Notes under the pieces: model-generated
Told to the model about the DNA's origin: nothing
Seen by the model: only the letters and a program-made list of their open reading frames with translations
Database searches by the model: none
From: Candidatus Goldiibacteriota bacterium
Lineage (GTDB): Bacteria; Oederibacteriota; PGYV01; DSYL01
Assembly: GCA_018000835.1 (NCBI GenBank)
Contig: JAGNJD010000011.1
Location: 1-56,849 of the forward strand
Length of the DNA stretch: 56,849 bases
Direction: 5' to 3'
Made by a program: the position numbers and the translations under genes
Shown: one piece after another, positions 8,600-16,746 of the stretch
Numbering within the stretch: the stretch's first letter is position 1
How the letters are laid out: each line of letters starts with the position of its first letter

Positions 8600-10627
8600 C
8601 TAATATTTTTTCTTTATATACGACCCTGGAAAATAATGATAAAGTATTTCGTTATATTTTTTACCTTCTTTTGCCATTCCGTTTGTCCCGCTCTGACACA
8701 TGCCAATTCCATGTCCCCATCCGGCGCCATATATATATACATCTTTGATAAACCCCTTTTCATCTTTTCTATATTCCCATTTTATGACATTTGACCTTAT
8801 TTTTCCCATTATCTGCCTTATGGCATCAAAATTTACCGTTTTACTTCCTTTTTCACCTTCAATAAACAATTTAGCAATGGCACCGGATTTTGCTCTTTTT
8901 ACGGGTTGTATTTCTTTTATTTTCCCGATATCATACTTTTTGTTAACGTAAAATTCCAATGCTTCTGAGTCCATATATCTTATCCATCTGAAAGACGCTT
9001 CATTATTTCCTTTGGTTTTACAATATACGTCCGGGAACGATCTGACCCATTCTTCCAGATAAAAAGGAGACAATGGAAAATCCCATCTGCCGTTTAAATT
9101 GTCGTGACCGTCAAAAACACCGTTTAAACTTGAACACAATTTGAATCCCCATGCATCATTAACGTCGGTCGTATGACCCCCGCAGGATAAAGAATAAAAC
9201 GTCTGTAATATTTTATAATTTGAGCCGTATAAAATCTCACCTCTCGTTTCGTCCACTGCTTTATTTGTCCTTTCGTTTTCTCCATAAATCCCTTTATAAA
9301 CGGCGCAATGCTGCTGGGCGCACAAATCATATCCGTCTTTTTTATGCCTTCCCATGTGTTCAAAAGTATAGGTCCTGGCTGCTACCGCCTGCGTTTTCAA
9401 TGCTTCCATGTCCCAGTTTGACGGCATTTCAGACGGCAGCACTCCATAAAGATATTCTTCTACGTTTATCTGATTTATAAGCGTTAAAAAATCTTTTTTG
9501 AACATTATTTTGAAATTCCCCCTGTAAGTCGTATCGTCATTAGATGCCCAGTAAAAACCATCTCCATACCGGACGTTATATATGCTTATCGTCGATTCAT
9601 TCGTTGCTTTTTTTACGTAGTATTCGCCTTCGCCTATAACGACTGATTTGCCGTCAACTTCGCCCATATATGCTTTCTGCCCACCGTCAGCAACTTCAAT
9701 GTAATACTCTTTTAATTTTTCACCCTTAAACAGCATTTCGTCTTTTTCATTTAAAAACAAAAAATCGCTGCCGGACTTAAAATAAACGTATTTAATTTTT
9801 TCAAGTAAACCTATGTCTACCATTGGAACTATTTCTGCGTTAAAAACGGGAATTTTATCCGGCGGGACGTATAATAAGCGTTTCGTTTTTTTCTTTGCAA
9901 TGTATTCTTCTTTTTTTTCTTTTATCTCAGTTATGGTAGAAGCGTATTGCTGGACTTTACTTGCAGCCTCCACGTTGTTTGTATCAATGTCCCCTGCTTT
10001 TCTCCAGTAAACAAACGCATTTTTTAAATCTCCCTGCTTTTCATATAAATACGCTATTTTACGCACAAGTTCTTCGGTATATATTTTGTCTTTTTCAATT
10101 GCAATTTTATAATTTTTTATCGCTTCGGAATATTCACTCATATTCTGGCATAATTCAGCCAATTTAATAAACGTCACGACCTTTTTATCGTCAAGTTCTA
10201 CAGACTTTAAAAAAGCTTCTTTCGCTTCGTTGAATTTTCCCTGTTCCATTAAAATGCAGCCAAGGTAGTAGTAAATTTCCCAGTTTACGATGTTTCCTAT
10301 CATAAAAAAATTTATCTCTTCTTCGGCAGAATTATATTCTCCAAGGAAATAATGCATCTTTGCTATTTCAAAATGAACTCTGGGATCCCTGTCATTGATT
10401 TTGAGCAAATCCAGGTACAAATTAATTGCTCCCCTGTTTTCACCAAATTCCTTATAAACGGACGCCAGATTAAAATAATTCATGACGTTATTTTTATTTT
10501 TGGTTATTTCTTTTTCATAATATTCAATTGAATTTGCTACGTTATCGGAATAGTATTTATTGTCTTCGCTTACGCTCTGATTCGCCAATAACAGAATTAC
10601 AAGCGGGATAAAGAAAAATTTTTTCAT
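8600..10627 (-). CDS. TPR-repeat protein with SpoIID/LytB (amidase enhancer-type) domain
   Basis: A 675-residue protein: signal peptide (1-20), TPR repeats in about 30-220 (for example YFNLASVYKEFGENRGAINL), a linker, then a SpoIID domain from about 375 to the end with catalytic-type LPSEMP (Glu400), the paired DLCAQQHC segment and the final GWGHGIGMCQSG motif. SpoIID in Bacillus is a lytic transglycosylase acting on denuded peptidoglycan during engulfment; in non-sporulating diderms it is presumed to process peptidoglycan. The start overlaps the lptB stop (ATGA), so it belongs to the lptC-lptA-lptB transcript, an unusual partner for LPS export. Confidence 0.88.
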   Translation of the reverse strand: MKKFFFIPLVILLLANQSVSEDNKYYSDNVANSIEYYEKEITKNKNNVMNYFNLASVYKEFGENRGAINLYLDLLKINDRDPRVHFEIAKMHYFLGEYNSAEEEINFFMIGNIVNWEIYYYLGCILMEQGKFNEAKEAFLKSVELDDKKVVTFIKLAELCQNMSEYSEAIKNYKIAIEKDKIYTEELVRKIAYLYEKQGDLKNAFVYWRKAGDIDTNNVEAASKVQQYASTITEIKEKKEEYIAKKKTKRLLYVPPDKIPVFNAEIVPMVDIGLLEKIKYVYFKSGSDFLFLNEKDEMLFKGEKLKEYYIEVADGGQKAYMGEVDGKSVVIGEGEYYVKKATNESTISIYNVRYGDGFYWASNDDTTYRGNFKIMFKKDFLTLINQINVEEYLYGVLPSEMPSNWDMEALKTQAVAARTYTFEHMGRHKKDGYDLCAQQHCAVYKGIYGENERTNKAVDETRGEILYGSNYKILQTFYSLSCGGHTTDVNDAWGFKLCSSLNGVFDGHDNLNGRWDFPLSPFYLEEWVRSFPDVYCKTKGNNEASFRWIRYMDSEALEFYVNKKYDIGKIKEIQPVKRAKSGAIAKLFIEGEKGSKTVNFDAIRQIMGKIRSNVIKWEYRKDEKGFIKDVYIYGAGWGHGIGMCQSGTNGMAKEGKKYNEILYHYFPGSYIKKKY

Positions 10628-11358
10628 AAAGTAAATTTTTCGCCAAGATAAATTTCTCTTGCTTTTTTGTCATTTATTAATTTTTTTGAAGTTCCGGATA
10701 GCAAAATTTTACCGTCATATAATATATAAGACCTGTTCGTAATGGAAAGCGTTTCGCGGACGTTATGGTCGGTTATCAGGACGCCGATGCCTTTTTTTCT
10801 TAAATCTTTTATTATGTTCTGAATGTCAAATACGGTAATCGGGTCTATTCCAACGAATGGTTCGTCAAGAAGAATGAATTTTGGTGAAAGGACAAGGGAA
10901 CGTGCTATTTCAACGCGCCTTCTTTCTCCTCCTGACAGGGTATATGCTTTTTGTTTCCTGAGATGGGATATTTTCAGGTCATCAAGGAGTTGTTCAAGTT
11001 TATTATTTTTTTCTTTTTCGTCAATCTTCATAAATTCAAGAACTGCAAGCATGTTCTCTTCCACCGTAAGTTTACGAAATATGGAAGGTTCCTGTGCAAG
11101 ATAGGAAATTCCCATTAAAGATCTTTTATACATGGGCATATCTTTTATGGATATTTTCTCGTGGTCATCAACAATTTTTATGTCTCCCATATCCGGCTGG
11201 ATTATTCCGAGTATCATGTAAAAAGTCGTGGTTTTCCCGGCCCCATTGGGTCCCAGTAAACCAACTATTTCACCCTGTTTTACTTCTATATTTACGTCGT
11301 TAACAACCCTTTTATTTTTATAAATTTTAATAAGATGTTCAGTTACTATTTTTTTCAC
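10624..11358 (-). CDS. lptB: LPS export ABC transporter ATPase LptB
   Basis: A 244-residue ABC ATPase of the LptB type: Walker A GPNGAGKT (36-43), signature LSGGERRRVEIAR (141-153), Walker B FILLDEPF (161-168) with the LptB-typical VGIDPITV extension, and the H-loop in ITDHNVRETL. It powers extraction of LPS from the inner membrane with LptF/LptG, which are encoded separately at 21-23 kb. The start is GTG with GGAGG seven bases upstream; it overlaps lptA by 20 bases. Identity is firm from sequence and context. Confidence 0.95.
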   Translation of the reverse strand: MKKIVTEHLIKIYKNKRVVNDVNIEVKQGEIVGLLGPNGAGKTTTFYMILGIIQPDMGDIKIVDDHEKISIKDMPMYKRSLMGISYLAQEPSIFRKLTVEENMLAVLEFMKIDEKEKNNKLEQLLDDLKISHLRKQKAYTLSGGERRRVEIARSLVLSPKFILLDEPFVGIDPITVFDIQNIIKDLRKKGIGVLITDHNVRETLSITNRSYILYDGKILLSGTSKKLINDKKAREIYLGEKFTL

Positions 11359-12250
11359 TCTCTACCTCCTTTTTAACGTCTTCAAAATCAGAATAAAACA
11401 CTTTTGCCCAGATATTTTCCTTTAATTTGATTATTCTTTTGTTAACGTCTATGTTTATCTTAGAAGAAATAAACGTGCTTTCCTGTTTTTTTGCAAAAGG
11501 ATTACCGGTAAGTTCAAGTTCTTCTTTTAACTCATTATAAATAACCTTATCTGAAAATGCCACTATGTCTTTTAATTTAATCTTTACTTTTTTGTCAACC
11601 TTTATTGCGACAATTTCACCAGTTTCCACATCATATTTAATTTCATCGGCAAATAAGATAACCTTTTCGTTATTATCCAGCGTTTTTTCCGCCACGACGT
11701 TTCCATAGGCTTCTATCTTTGACATTGATTTATTATATTTAACTTTTTCACATTTAATTTTTACCTTTTGCTCTTTGTAATTAACGACGACGTTGCCGAT
11801 TGCCTCTGCGTTATCCCTGTAATTAACCGACTTTAACGTATCACAAAAAAGTAATACGCCTTGCGATTCTAATCTGACGTTATTAGAAAAAATGGCAAGA
11901 GACGTTTCCTTATTAAAAGTCATGTGGTCGGATTCCACGTTAAGTTCTCCAATTTTAACATTTCTTTTTATCGGCATCGGAGTTGGTTTAATGTCTGATT
12001 TAACGACGTCCCCTTTTGCGGGAATCCCGGTATCAGTCTGTTTTGTAACGTTTTGTGGCAAAAAATTGGCATCTGACTTTTTCTTTGTTTCCATCAAATC
12101 GTCTTTTGCTTTTTTGTCTATGGGTTGCTGTATTTCTGTGTCTTTTTTAAAATCTTTTAAATATATTTCCTCATATTTTGCGTCATCTATGTGATGGCAT
12201 GCACACAAAAATAAAGTAAGCCATAAAAGGATACATTTGTTGTTTTTCAC
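11339..12250 (-). CDS. lptA: LptA/OstA-family LPS transport protein, lipoprotein form
   Basis: A 303-residue protein. The N terminus looks like a lipoprotein signal (LTLFLCAC, lipid-Cys near 18), followed by about 80 residues of charged and Pro/Thr-rich linker, then the OstA/LptA beta-jellyroll (about 95-290) with strands such as VESDHMTFNKETSLAIFSNNV. LptA forms the periplasmic bridge carrying LPS to LptD. Usual LptA is a soluble protein of about 160-190 residues, so the anchor and linker are unusual. GTG start; GTGA overlap with the lptC stop. A 20-base overlap with lptB downstream keeps the operon tight. Confidence 0.85.
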   Translation of the reverse strand: MKNNKCILLWLTLFLCACHHIDDAKYEEIYLKDFKKDTEIQQPIDKKAKDDLMETKKKSDANFLPQNVTKQTDTGIPAKGDVVKSDIKPTPMPIKRNVKIGELNVESDHMTFNKETSLAIFSNNVRLESQGVLLFCDTLKSVNYRDNAEAIGNVVVNYKEQKVKIKCEKVKYNKSMSKIEAYGNVVAEKTLDNNEKVILFADEIKYDVETGEIVAIKVDKKVKIKLKDIVAFSDKVIYNELKEELELTGNPFAKKQESTFISSKINIDVNKRIIKLKENIWAKVFYSDFEDVKKEVESEKNSN

Positions 12251-12783
12251 GGGGTTATATCCTTTGCCTTTAATTTTACCTTTTTGTTTATCCTTATGTC
12301 TCGCATGTCAACGTCTGATTGAAAGCCGATGCCGCTTATTACGTTGCCGTCTTTTATTACGGTTACAGGGCCATCCCCAATTATCTTTTTCTGGACGTCG
12401 TCCCAGAAAATGGAATCCGTATATATAATCGTTCCATCAGACGTATTGATTTTTACGTTACCTGTTGCTTTAAAAGAATTCGTTTCAGTATTTATGACCG
12501 CACTATCCGCATTTAAAACGGTTATACCGCCGTTTTTTTCATAATTTTTTGCTTCTAATTTCTGGGCAAATATCATTTTCTTGATTTCAAAAACCTGTGC
12601 TGATTCCGCCTTTAATTCCATTTGTTTTATGCCATGGTCGGTAGTTGTTAAATTAAAACCCTGTATAATGTAATTTGGTATATTTTCTATTTTATCTTTC
12701 GTAGGTAATTTGGGCTGAATCTTTTTATGTTCACAACCCGTCGTAGTCAGCAATAACAGCATTATCAAAAAAAGTCTCTTCAT
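12247..12783 (-). CDS. lptC: LptC-type LPS export protein (lipoprotein)
   Basis: A 178-residue protein with a lipoprotein signal (LLLLTTTGC, Cys at 17) and a single LptC/OstA-like beta domain with strands such as MELKAESAQVFEIKKMIFAQ. LptC accepts LPS from LptB2FG and passes it to LptA. The family usually has a transmembrane anchor; lipid-anchored versions are known in other diderm phyla. It is the first gene of the lptC-lptA-lptB-SpoIID operon, with AAGGAG upstream of the ATG and a sigma70-like promoter at 12820-12847. Confidence 0.82.
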   Translation of the reverse strand: MKRLFLIMLLLLTTTGCEHKKIQPKLPTKDKIENIPNYIIQGFNLTTTDHGIKQMELKAESAQVFEIKKMIFAQKLEAKNYEKNGGITVLNADSAVINTETNSFKATGNVKINTSDGTIIYTDSIFWDDVQKKIIGDGPVTVIKDGNVISGIGFQSDVDMRDIRINKKVKLKAKDITP

Positions 12784-12819
12784 TCCTGCTCCTTATTATT
12801 TTATGTTTTTACGTTTCAT

Positions 12820-12847
12820 ATTATAACAAATGAGCATAATTTTGCAA
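12820..12847 (-). promoter_or_regulatory. Sigma70-type promoter for the lptCAB operon
   Basis: On the minus strand TTGCAA is followed by 16 bases and then TATAAT, with the -10 ending 37 bases before the lptC start codon. Spacing and both hexamers fit; no other candidate in the gap is better. Confidence 0.6.
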
Positions 12848-12947
12848 TATTTCATAAAAGCACATGGATTAAATGGGACTATTTTTATTGGCATGAACCA
12901 AATGCCGAGTGCAAATAAAAACAATGGAATTGTAGTCGTTTGCAATG

Positions 12948-13202
12948 CTGTCCGGTTAATTTAATGGAAGGATTGTTACATTTTTTTCGTAATAGTAAAA
13001 GAATCAATCAACATTGTTGATTGACCGTGGGACAGGGAATACCGGTGATATTCCGCAGCGATCCTGGAACCCTATTGGCAAAGTAGATAAAACATTTTTA
13101 ATGTGTGCATTCATAAAATATCTCTCTGAGATATTTTATTCCCCAAACTGAAGTTGGGGGTTTTCTGAATGCTGTTCCAATAAGTTTACCGGGCGACAAT
13201 GG
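12948..13202. repeat. CTGTCCGGT-ended element carrying the three-way-junction core
   Basis: A 255-bp block in the gap upstream of the lptC promoter. The left end is CTGTCCGGT (12948-12956); the right end ACCGGGCGACAATGG (13188-13202) resembles the right ends of the elements at 8239 (ACCGGACAGCAACGG) and 49337 (ACCCGACAGTAATGG). The inside is different: instead of the long hairpin it holds the 147-bp structured core also found at the start of the window. Same ends with different contents suggests modular cargo or nested insertion. Confidence 0.5.
13036..13182. repeat. Structured intergenic repeat, copy 2 (three-way-junction fold)
   Basis: The gap-free match to 4-150. The outer GCATTCA/TGAATGC stem and the 11-bp AT-rich stem are unchanged; the change in the first hairpin is confined to its loop (ACT to TCT). 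The second hairpin loses one pair and gains G's opposite the C-run, so pairing is roughly kept. A third, diverged and truncated relative lies at 54461-54508. Confidence 0.7.
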
Positions 13203-13267
13203 ACAAAACAAAAAAGCCCCGGTAAAAATTTAATTAGGTTTCATACCGCCTTTCTGGTGTGAATGAA

Positions 13268-13372
13268 GCGGTTGCAGGGTTGATTTTGAAAATCTGAAAT
13301 AATCTGATTACATAAAGCATGCCAATAACATCAGCCCATTTCAATACCGAAAAAAGCAATCCTGCAACCGCT
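13268..13372. repeat. Long hairpin core, second copy
   Basis: This matches the hairpin cores at 8374-8480 and 49473-49589. Here the outer arms GCGGTTGC and GCAACCGC pair perfectly, while the inner arm has drifted (GAAATAATCTGAT against ATCAGCCCATTTC). In the 8.4-kb copy the opposite is true. The flank at 13388-13440 repeats a TTGATTGTGTGGACAT module also present at about 23425. Confidence 0.6.
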
Positions 13373-13462
13373 GATTTAATACTAATTCATTGATTGTGTG
13401 GACATCGACTATAATGTAAGGATTGATAACTACGTTGCAGGTTGCCGGTTAGAAATTGATGA

Positions 13463-14371
13463 CTACGTTACTTTCTTTATCGTTGATTTAAACCTGTCAT
13501 GTATCCATGCCCATTGTTCTGGATATTTTAATATCATGTTGCTTATATCGTCGTTATATAATTTTACTATTTTTTCAATGCTATCTTCTTTATTTATGTC
13601 ATAAGGTTTGTTAATTATTAAATCGTAATAACCATCCTGCCGTCTCACAACAAAAAGCGTGCAAACGTATGAACCATAGTGTTTTGCAAGAACAGCAGGT
13701 CCTATCGGGGTTTTTGCAGGGACTCCGAGGAATGGCATGGTTATACTGTCGACTCTCGTATCCTGGTCAACAAGTATGCCGAGTACCAACCCGCCTTCTT
13801 TCATTTCCCTTATCATGTCTCTCGAAACGACGTCCCGGTCATAGGCTTTTACGCCTATCCTCGTTCTCGCTGAACGGACAATCCTGTCTATTCTGTCGTC
13901 AAACAATTTTTTTCCTATAACGCCAACGTTAAAACCCAGAAATTTCATATAAATGGGCAGTAATTCCCAGTTGCTGAAATGGGCAGTAACTCCCAGCAGA
14001 CTTTTTCCTTCTTTTTTTGCCTTATGAAAATATTCCAGGCCATAAACTTCTTTTATCATTGACGCTATTTTTTCGGGCGGACTAACGGATATTTTTATGA
14101 ATTCAAAAAGCCCCCTGCCGTAATTTTTAAAATTTTTTTTGACGAATTCTTTTTTTTCCTGGTCAGAAAACCTGCTTTTCCCGTAAACAATGTCAAGATT
14201 CTTGAGAATTATTTCTTTGTCTTTGTTCATAAAAAAAGAAAACAGCACGCCAAACTTTTCACCGAGTGCCTCAACGGCACGCATGGGAATAAAATAAAAA
14301 ATCCCTTTTAAAAAATAGATAAGAACGATTATTAAAAAATTTCTTGTTTTCTTTAAAAATTTATTTTTCAT
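13463..14371 (-). CDS. LpxL/HtrB-type lipid A acyltransferase
   Basis: A 302-residue member of the bacterial lipid A acyltransferase family. There is an N-terminal membrane segment (about 12-30), the catalytic H-x4-E motif in TAHFSNWELL, and the conserved GLVLGILVDQD region. The enzyme adds a secondary acyl chain to Kdo-lipid A, consistent with kdsC and kdsD directly upstream; it overlaps kdsC by 11 bases. Which acyl position it uses cannot be told. Downstream is a repeat-filled gap with no clear terminator. Confidence 0.88.
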   Translation of the reverse strand: MKNKFLKKTRNFLIIVLIYFLKGIFYFIPMRAVEALGEKFGVLFSFFMNKDKEIILKNLDIVYGKSRFSDQEKKEFVKKNFKNYGRGLFEFIKISVSPPEKIASMIKEVYGLEYFHKAKKEGKSLLGVTAHFSNWELLPIYMKFLGFNVGVIGKKLFDDRIDRIVRSARTRIGVKAYDRDVVSRDMIREMKEGGLVLGILVDQDTRVDSITMPFLGVPAKTPIGPAVLAKHYGSYVCTLFVVRRQDGYYDLIINKPYDINKEDSIEKIVKLYNDDISNMILKYPEQWAWIHDRFKSTIKKVT

Positions 14372-14900
14372 AACGTCGCAAATATTTTGCCTGTGTCGTT
14401 TTCCACAATCCTCTGACTTTTATTATGAGTTCTATCACCTCACGGACGCAGCCATCTCCGCCTTTTTTTCCGCACACATAATCAACGTAATTTTTTAATT
14501 CCCTTACGCCGTCATACGGGACCGCAGAAAATCCGCATTTTTCCATTATCGGGATGTCAATTATTTCATCCCCGATAAAACAAATTTCTTCATCATTCAA
14601 TTTTAATTTTCTTTTCAAATCATCGTAAGGTTTTATCTTTTCCTTTACGTCCTGATAAACGTAATTTATGTTCATCTCTTTTGCTCTTATTGAAATAACT
14701 TTTGAATATCTTCCGCTTATTATGGCAAATTTAAGACCTGCATAATGGCCAAGCGTAACGGCAGTGCCATCCCTTACGCTGAAATTTTTATATTCGGTCC
14801 CGTCACTTCCGATTATTATTTTTCCGTCTGTTAAAACGCCATCCACGTCAAGAATGACAAATTTTATTTTTTTTAATTTATTAAGCAACTTTGGATTCAT
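14361..14900 (-). CDS. kdsC: 3-deoxy-D-manno-octulosonate 8-phosphate phosphatase
   Basis: A 179-residue HAD phosphatase with the KdsC signature VILDVDGVLTDG (nucleophile Asp near residue 18), motif II region FAIISGRYS and motif III GDEIIDIPIM. It dephosphorylates Kdo-8-phosphate to Kdo, the inner core sugar. It follows kdsD by one base. The length matches the family. kdsA and kdsB are not in the window. Confidence 0.93.
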   Translation of the reverse strand: MNPKLLNKLKKIKFVILDVDGVLTDGKIIIGSDGTEYKNFSVRDGTAVTLGHYAGLKFAIISGRYSKVISIRAKEMNINYVYQDVKEKIKPYDDLKRKLKLNDEEICFIGDEIIDIPIMEKCGFSAVPYDGVRELKNYVDYVCGKKGGDGCVREVIELIIKVRGLWKTTQAKYLRRYEK

Positions 14901-14901
14901 T

Positions 14902-15864
14902 TTAAACTATACCGGTATTTAAAATATCGTGCATGTGAATTATGCCTTTCAATCTTTTTTTATTATCCGAAACAAGCAAAACTGTTATCTTATTTTTTTT
15001 CATTGTTGCAAGAGCGTTTACAATAAGTTCGTCCTGCTTTATAGTTTTTGGCTTTGTAACCATAATTGAAAGCATTCTCAATGAAAACGGGCTCTCGTTT
15101 TTCTCTATTAAACGTCTTAAATCCCCATCGGTAAATATGCCGCATAATTTATTTTTATCGTCAACTATCGCAACACAACCAAATCTTTTCCTGGTCATCG
15201 TAAGCAATGCTTCTTTTAACATGACGTGTTTTTTAACAATCGGCAGTTCATCGCCCGTATGCATTATGTCTTTTACGGTCAAAGTAAGTTTCCTGCCAAG
15301 CGTCCCGCCGGGATGAAGTCTCGCAAAATCATCTTTATTGAATTTTTTTATTCGTAAAAGAGCTATTGCAAGTGCGTCTCCTATGGCAAGCTGGACAATG
15401 GACGAAGCAGTAGGAGCAAGTCCCATAGGGCATGCTTCCCGTTTTACGTAAGAATTAATAACGCACGTGGCATTCTTTGAAAGCGTGGAGTTATCATTCC
15501 CCGTTATGGCAATTACCGGTATTTTTAATCTTTTAAGGGATGGCAATAAATCGGTTATTTCTTCAGTTTCTCCACTCTGGGAAATAATCACTATAACATC
15601 TTTTTTTCTTATGACCCCTATGTCCCCGTGTGCCGCTTCTACCGGATGCAGATAAATAGAAGGTGTTCCCGTTGACGATAAAGTTGCCGAAATTTTTTGT
15701 CCAATGATTCCGGATTTGCCCAGTCCTATTACAATAACGTTACCTTTACATTTTTTTAATATGTTTACAGCCTTATCAAAATCATTTTTTATCGACCGGT
15801 TAAAATCCGACAATGCTTTTATTTCGGTCTTTATTACTTCTTTTACGATTTTTTTTACATTCAT
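14902..15864 (-). CDS. kdsD: Arabinose-5-phosphate isomerase
   Basis: A 320-residue protein with an N-terminal SIS sugar isomerase domain (GLGKSGIIGQKISATLSSTG region; SQSGETEE; HPGGTLGR) and two C-terminal CBS modules. It makes arabinose-5-phosphate from ribulose-5-phosphate for Kdo synthesis. An upstream in-frame ATG at 15918 would overlap the previous gene by 44 bases; the ATG at 15864 gives the usual family N terminus and is preferred. It forms kdsD-kdsC-acyltransferase with its neighbours. Confidence 0.93.
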   Translation of the reverse strand: MNVKKIVKEVIKTEIKALSDFNRSIKNDFDKAVNILKKCKGNVIVIGLGKSGIIGQKISATLSSTGTPSIYLHPVEAAHGDIGVIRKKDVIVIISQSGETEEITDLLPSLKRLKIPVIAITGNDNSTLSKNATCVINSYVKREACPMGLAPTASSIVQLAIGDALAIALLRIKKFNKDDFARLHPGGTLGRKLTLTVKDIMHTGDELPIVKKHVMLKEALLTMTRKRFGCVAIVDDKNKLCGIFTDGDLRRLIEKNESPFSLRMLSIMVTKPKTIKQDELIVNALATMKKNKITVLLVSDNKKRLKGIIHMHDILNTGIV

Positions 15865-15874
15865 TGGATGTCTC

Positions 15875-16609
15875 TTATTTATCTTCTTCAATATACCATA
15901 TTCGTGCACAATTTTCACACGTAATTATTTCCTTATTTTTCTTTATGTCTATTATTGTCTGTGCTCTTACGTTCATTTTACATCCTCCGCATATTGCGCT
16001 GCCAGACTTTTGTATTTCAACAGGGGCAAGGGCAAGTCCTCCCTTATTTTTTCTTATTCTTTCATAACGCTCATACCATTTTTTGTCGACTTTCTTTGCC
16101 ATTTCCTCCCTTTTAACGGTTTCTTCGTTTATTAAATTGTTTTTTTTCATAATTTCTTTTTTATAATCCGAAATAATTCTGTTAATTTCCTCTTCCTGTT
16201 CCTTTAATATTTTTTCCTGTTCCTTCAGCCACTTATTTATGTTTTCTTCCTCTTCCATAATCGTTAACGTTTGCTCTTCAAAAATTTCTATGTCTTTTCT
16301 TATTGCGCCTATTTCTTCCTGCAATACCTTATATGCTTCGTTTGTTTTTATCAGAGACGTTTGCTCTTCTTTTTTTTTGATATCCTGCTCTTTTGTTTTG
16401 ATTTCAATTTCCAGGACACTCTTATTTTTTCTTGTTTCTTCAAGTTTTTTCTTTTTATTTTCAAACTCCAGTTTGTTATTATTTATTTTTTCTTCGTTCT
16501 CTTTTATTCTGGTTTCCAGTTCCTGCTTTTCTTTCTCAAAATTTAAAATTATCGTATCTACTTTCTGCAATGCAACAAGATCCGTGAGTATTTGTTTTAC
16601 GTCGTCCAT
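15875..16609 (-). CDS. Coiled-coil protein with C4 zinc ribbon (CT398/HP0958 type)
   Basis: A 244-residue protein. Residues about 10-190 form a long charged coiled coil (Glu/Lys/Ile rich). The last 45 hold a zinc ribbon, C-x2-C (GGCKM) and C-x2-C (CENCA). This is the DUF164/zf-RING_7 family; the Helicobacter member HP0958 is a flagellar RNA/sigma factor chaperone and the Chlamydia one binds sigma54. No flagellar genes are here, so the role is open. AGGAGG lies 11 bases before the ATG. It is the first gene downstream of the terminator at 16698. Confidence 0.85.
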   Translation of the reverse strand: MDDVKQILTDLVALQKVDTIILNFEKEKQELETRIKENEEKINNNKLEFENKKKKLEETRKNKSVLEIEIKTKEQDIKKKEEQTSLIKTNEAYKVLQEEIGAIRKDIEIFEEQTLTIMEEEENINKWLKEQEKILKEQEEEINRIISDYKKEIMKKNNLINEETVKREEMAKKVDKKWYERYERIRKNKGGLALAPVEIQKSGSAICGGCKMNVRAQTIIDIKKNKEIITCENCARIWYIEEDK

Positions 16610-16697
16610 CTTGCCAAGCCTCCTGTGTTAAACAATTTTCAATTGTCAATTACCAATTTTAATTGCTAAATTAAAAATCCGGTTTTTGCGTGCAAAC

Positions 16698-16737
16698 AAA
16701 AAAAGCCGCATTGTCTTCTGACGATGCGGCTTTTTTT
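16698..16737. terminator. Rho-independent terminator, potentially bidirectional
   Basis: An 11-bp stem, GCCGCATTGTC with GACGATGCGGC (one G-U pair as RNA), closed by a 4-nt loop, flanked by a 7-A run on the left and a 7-T run on the right. It stands 10 bases after the stop of the glycosyltransferase gene, so on the minus strand it ends that transcript and separates it from the zinc-ribbon/kds operon. Confidence 0.92.
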
Positions 16738-16746
16738 CATTTTTTC

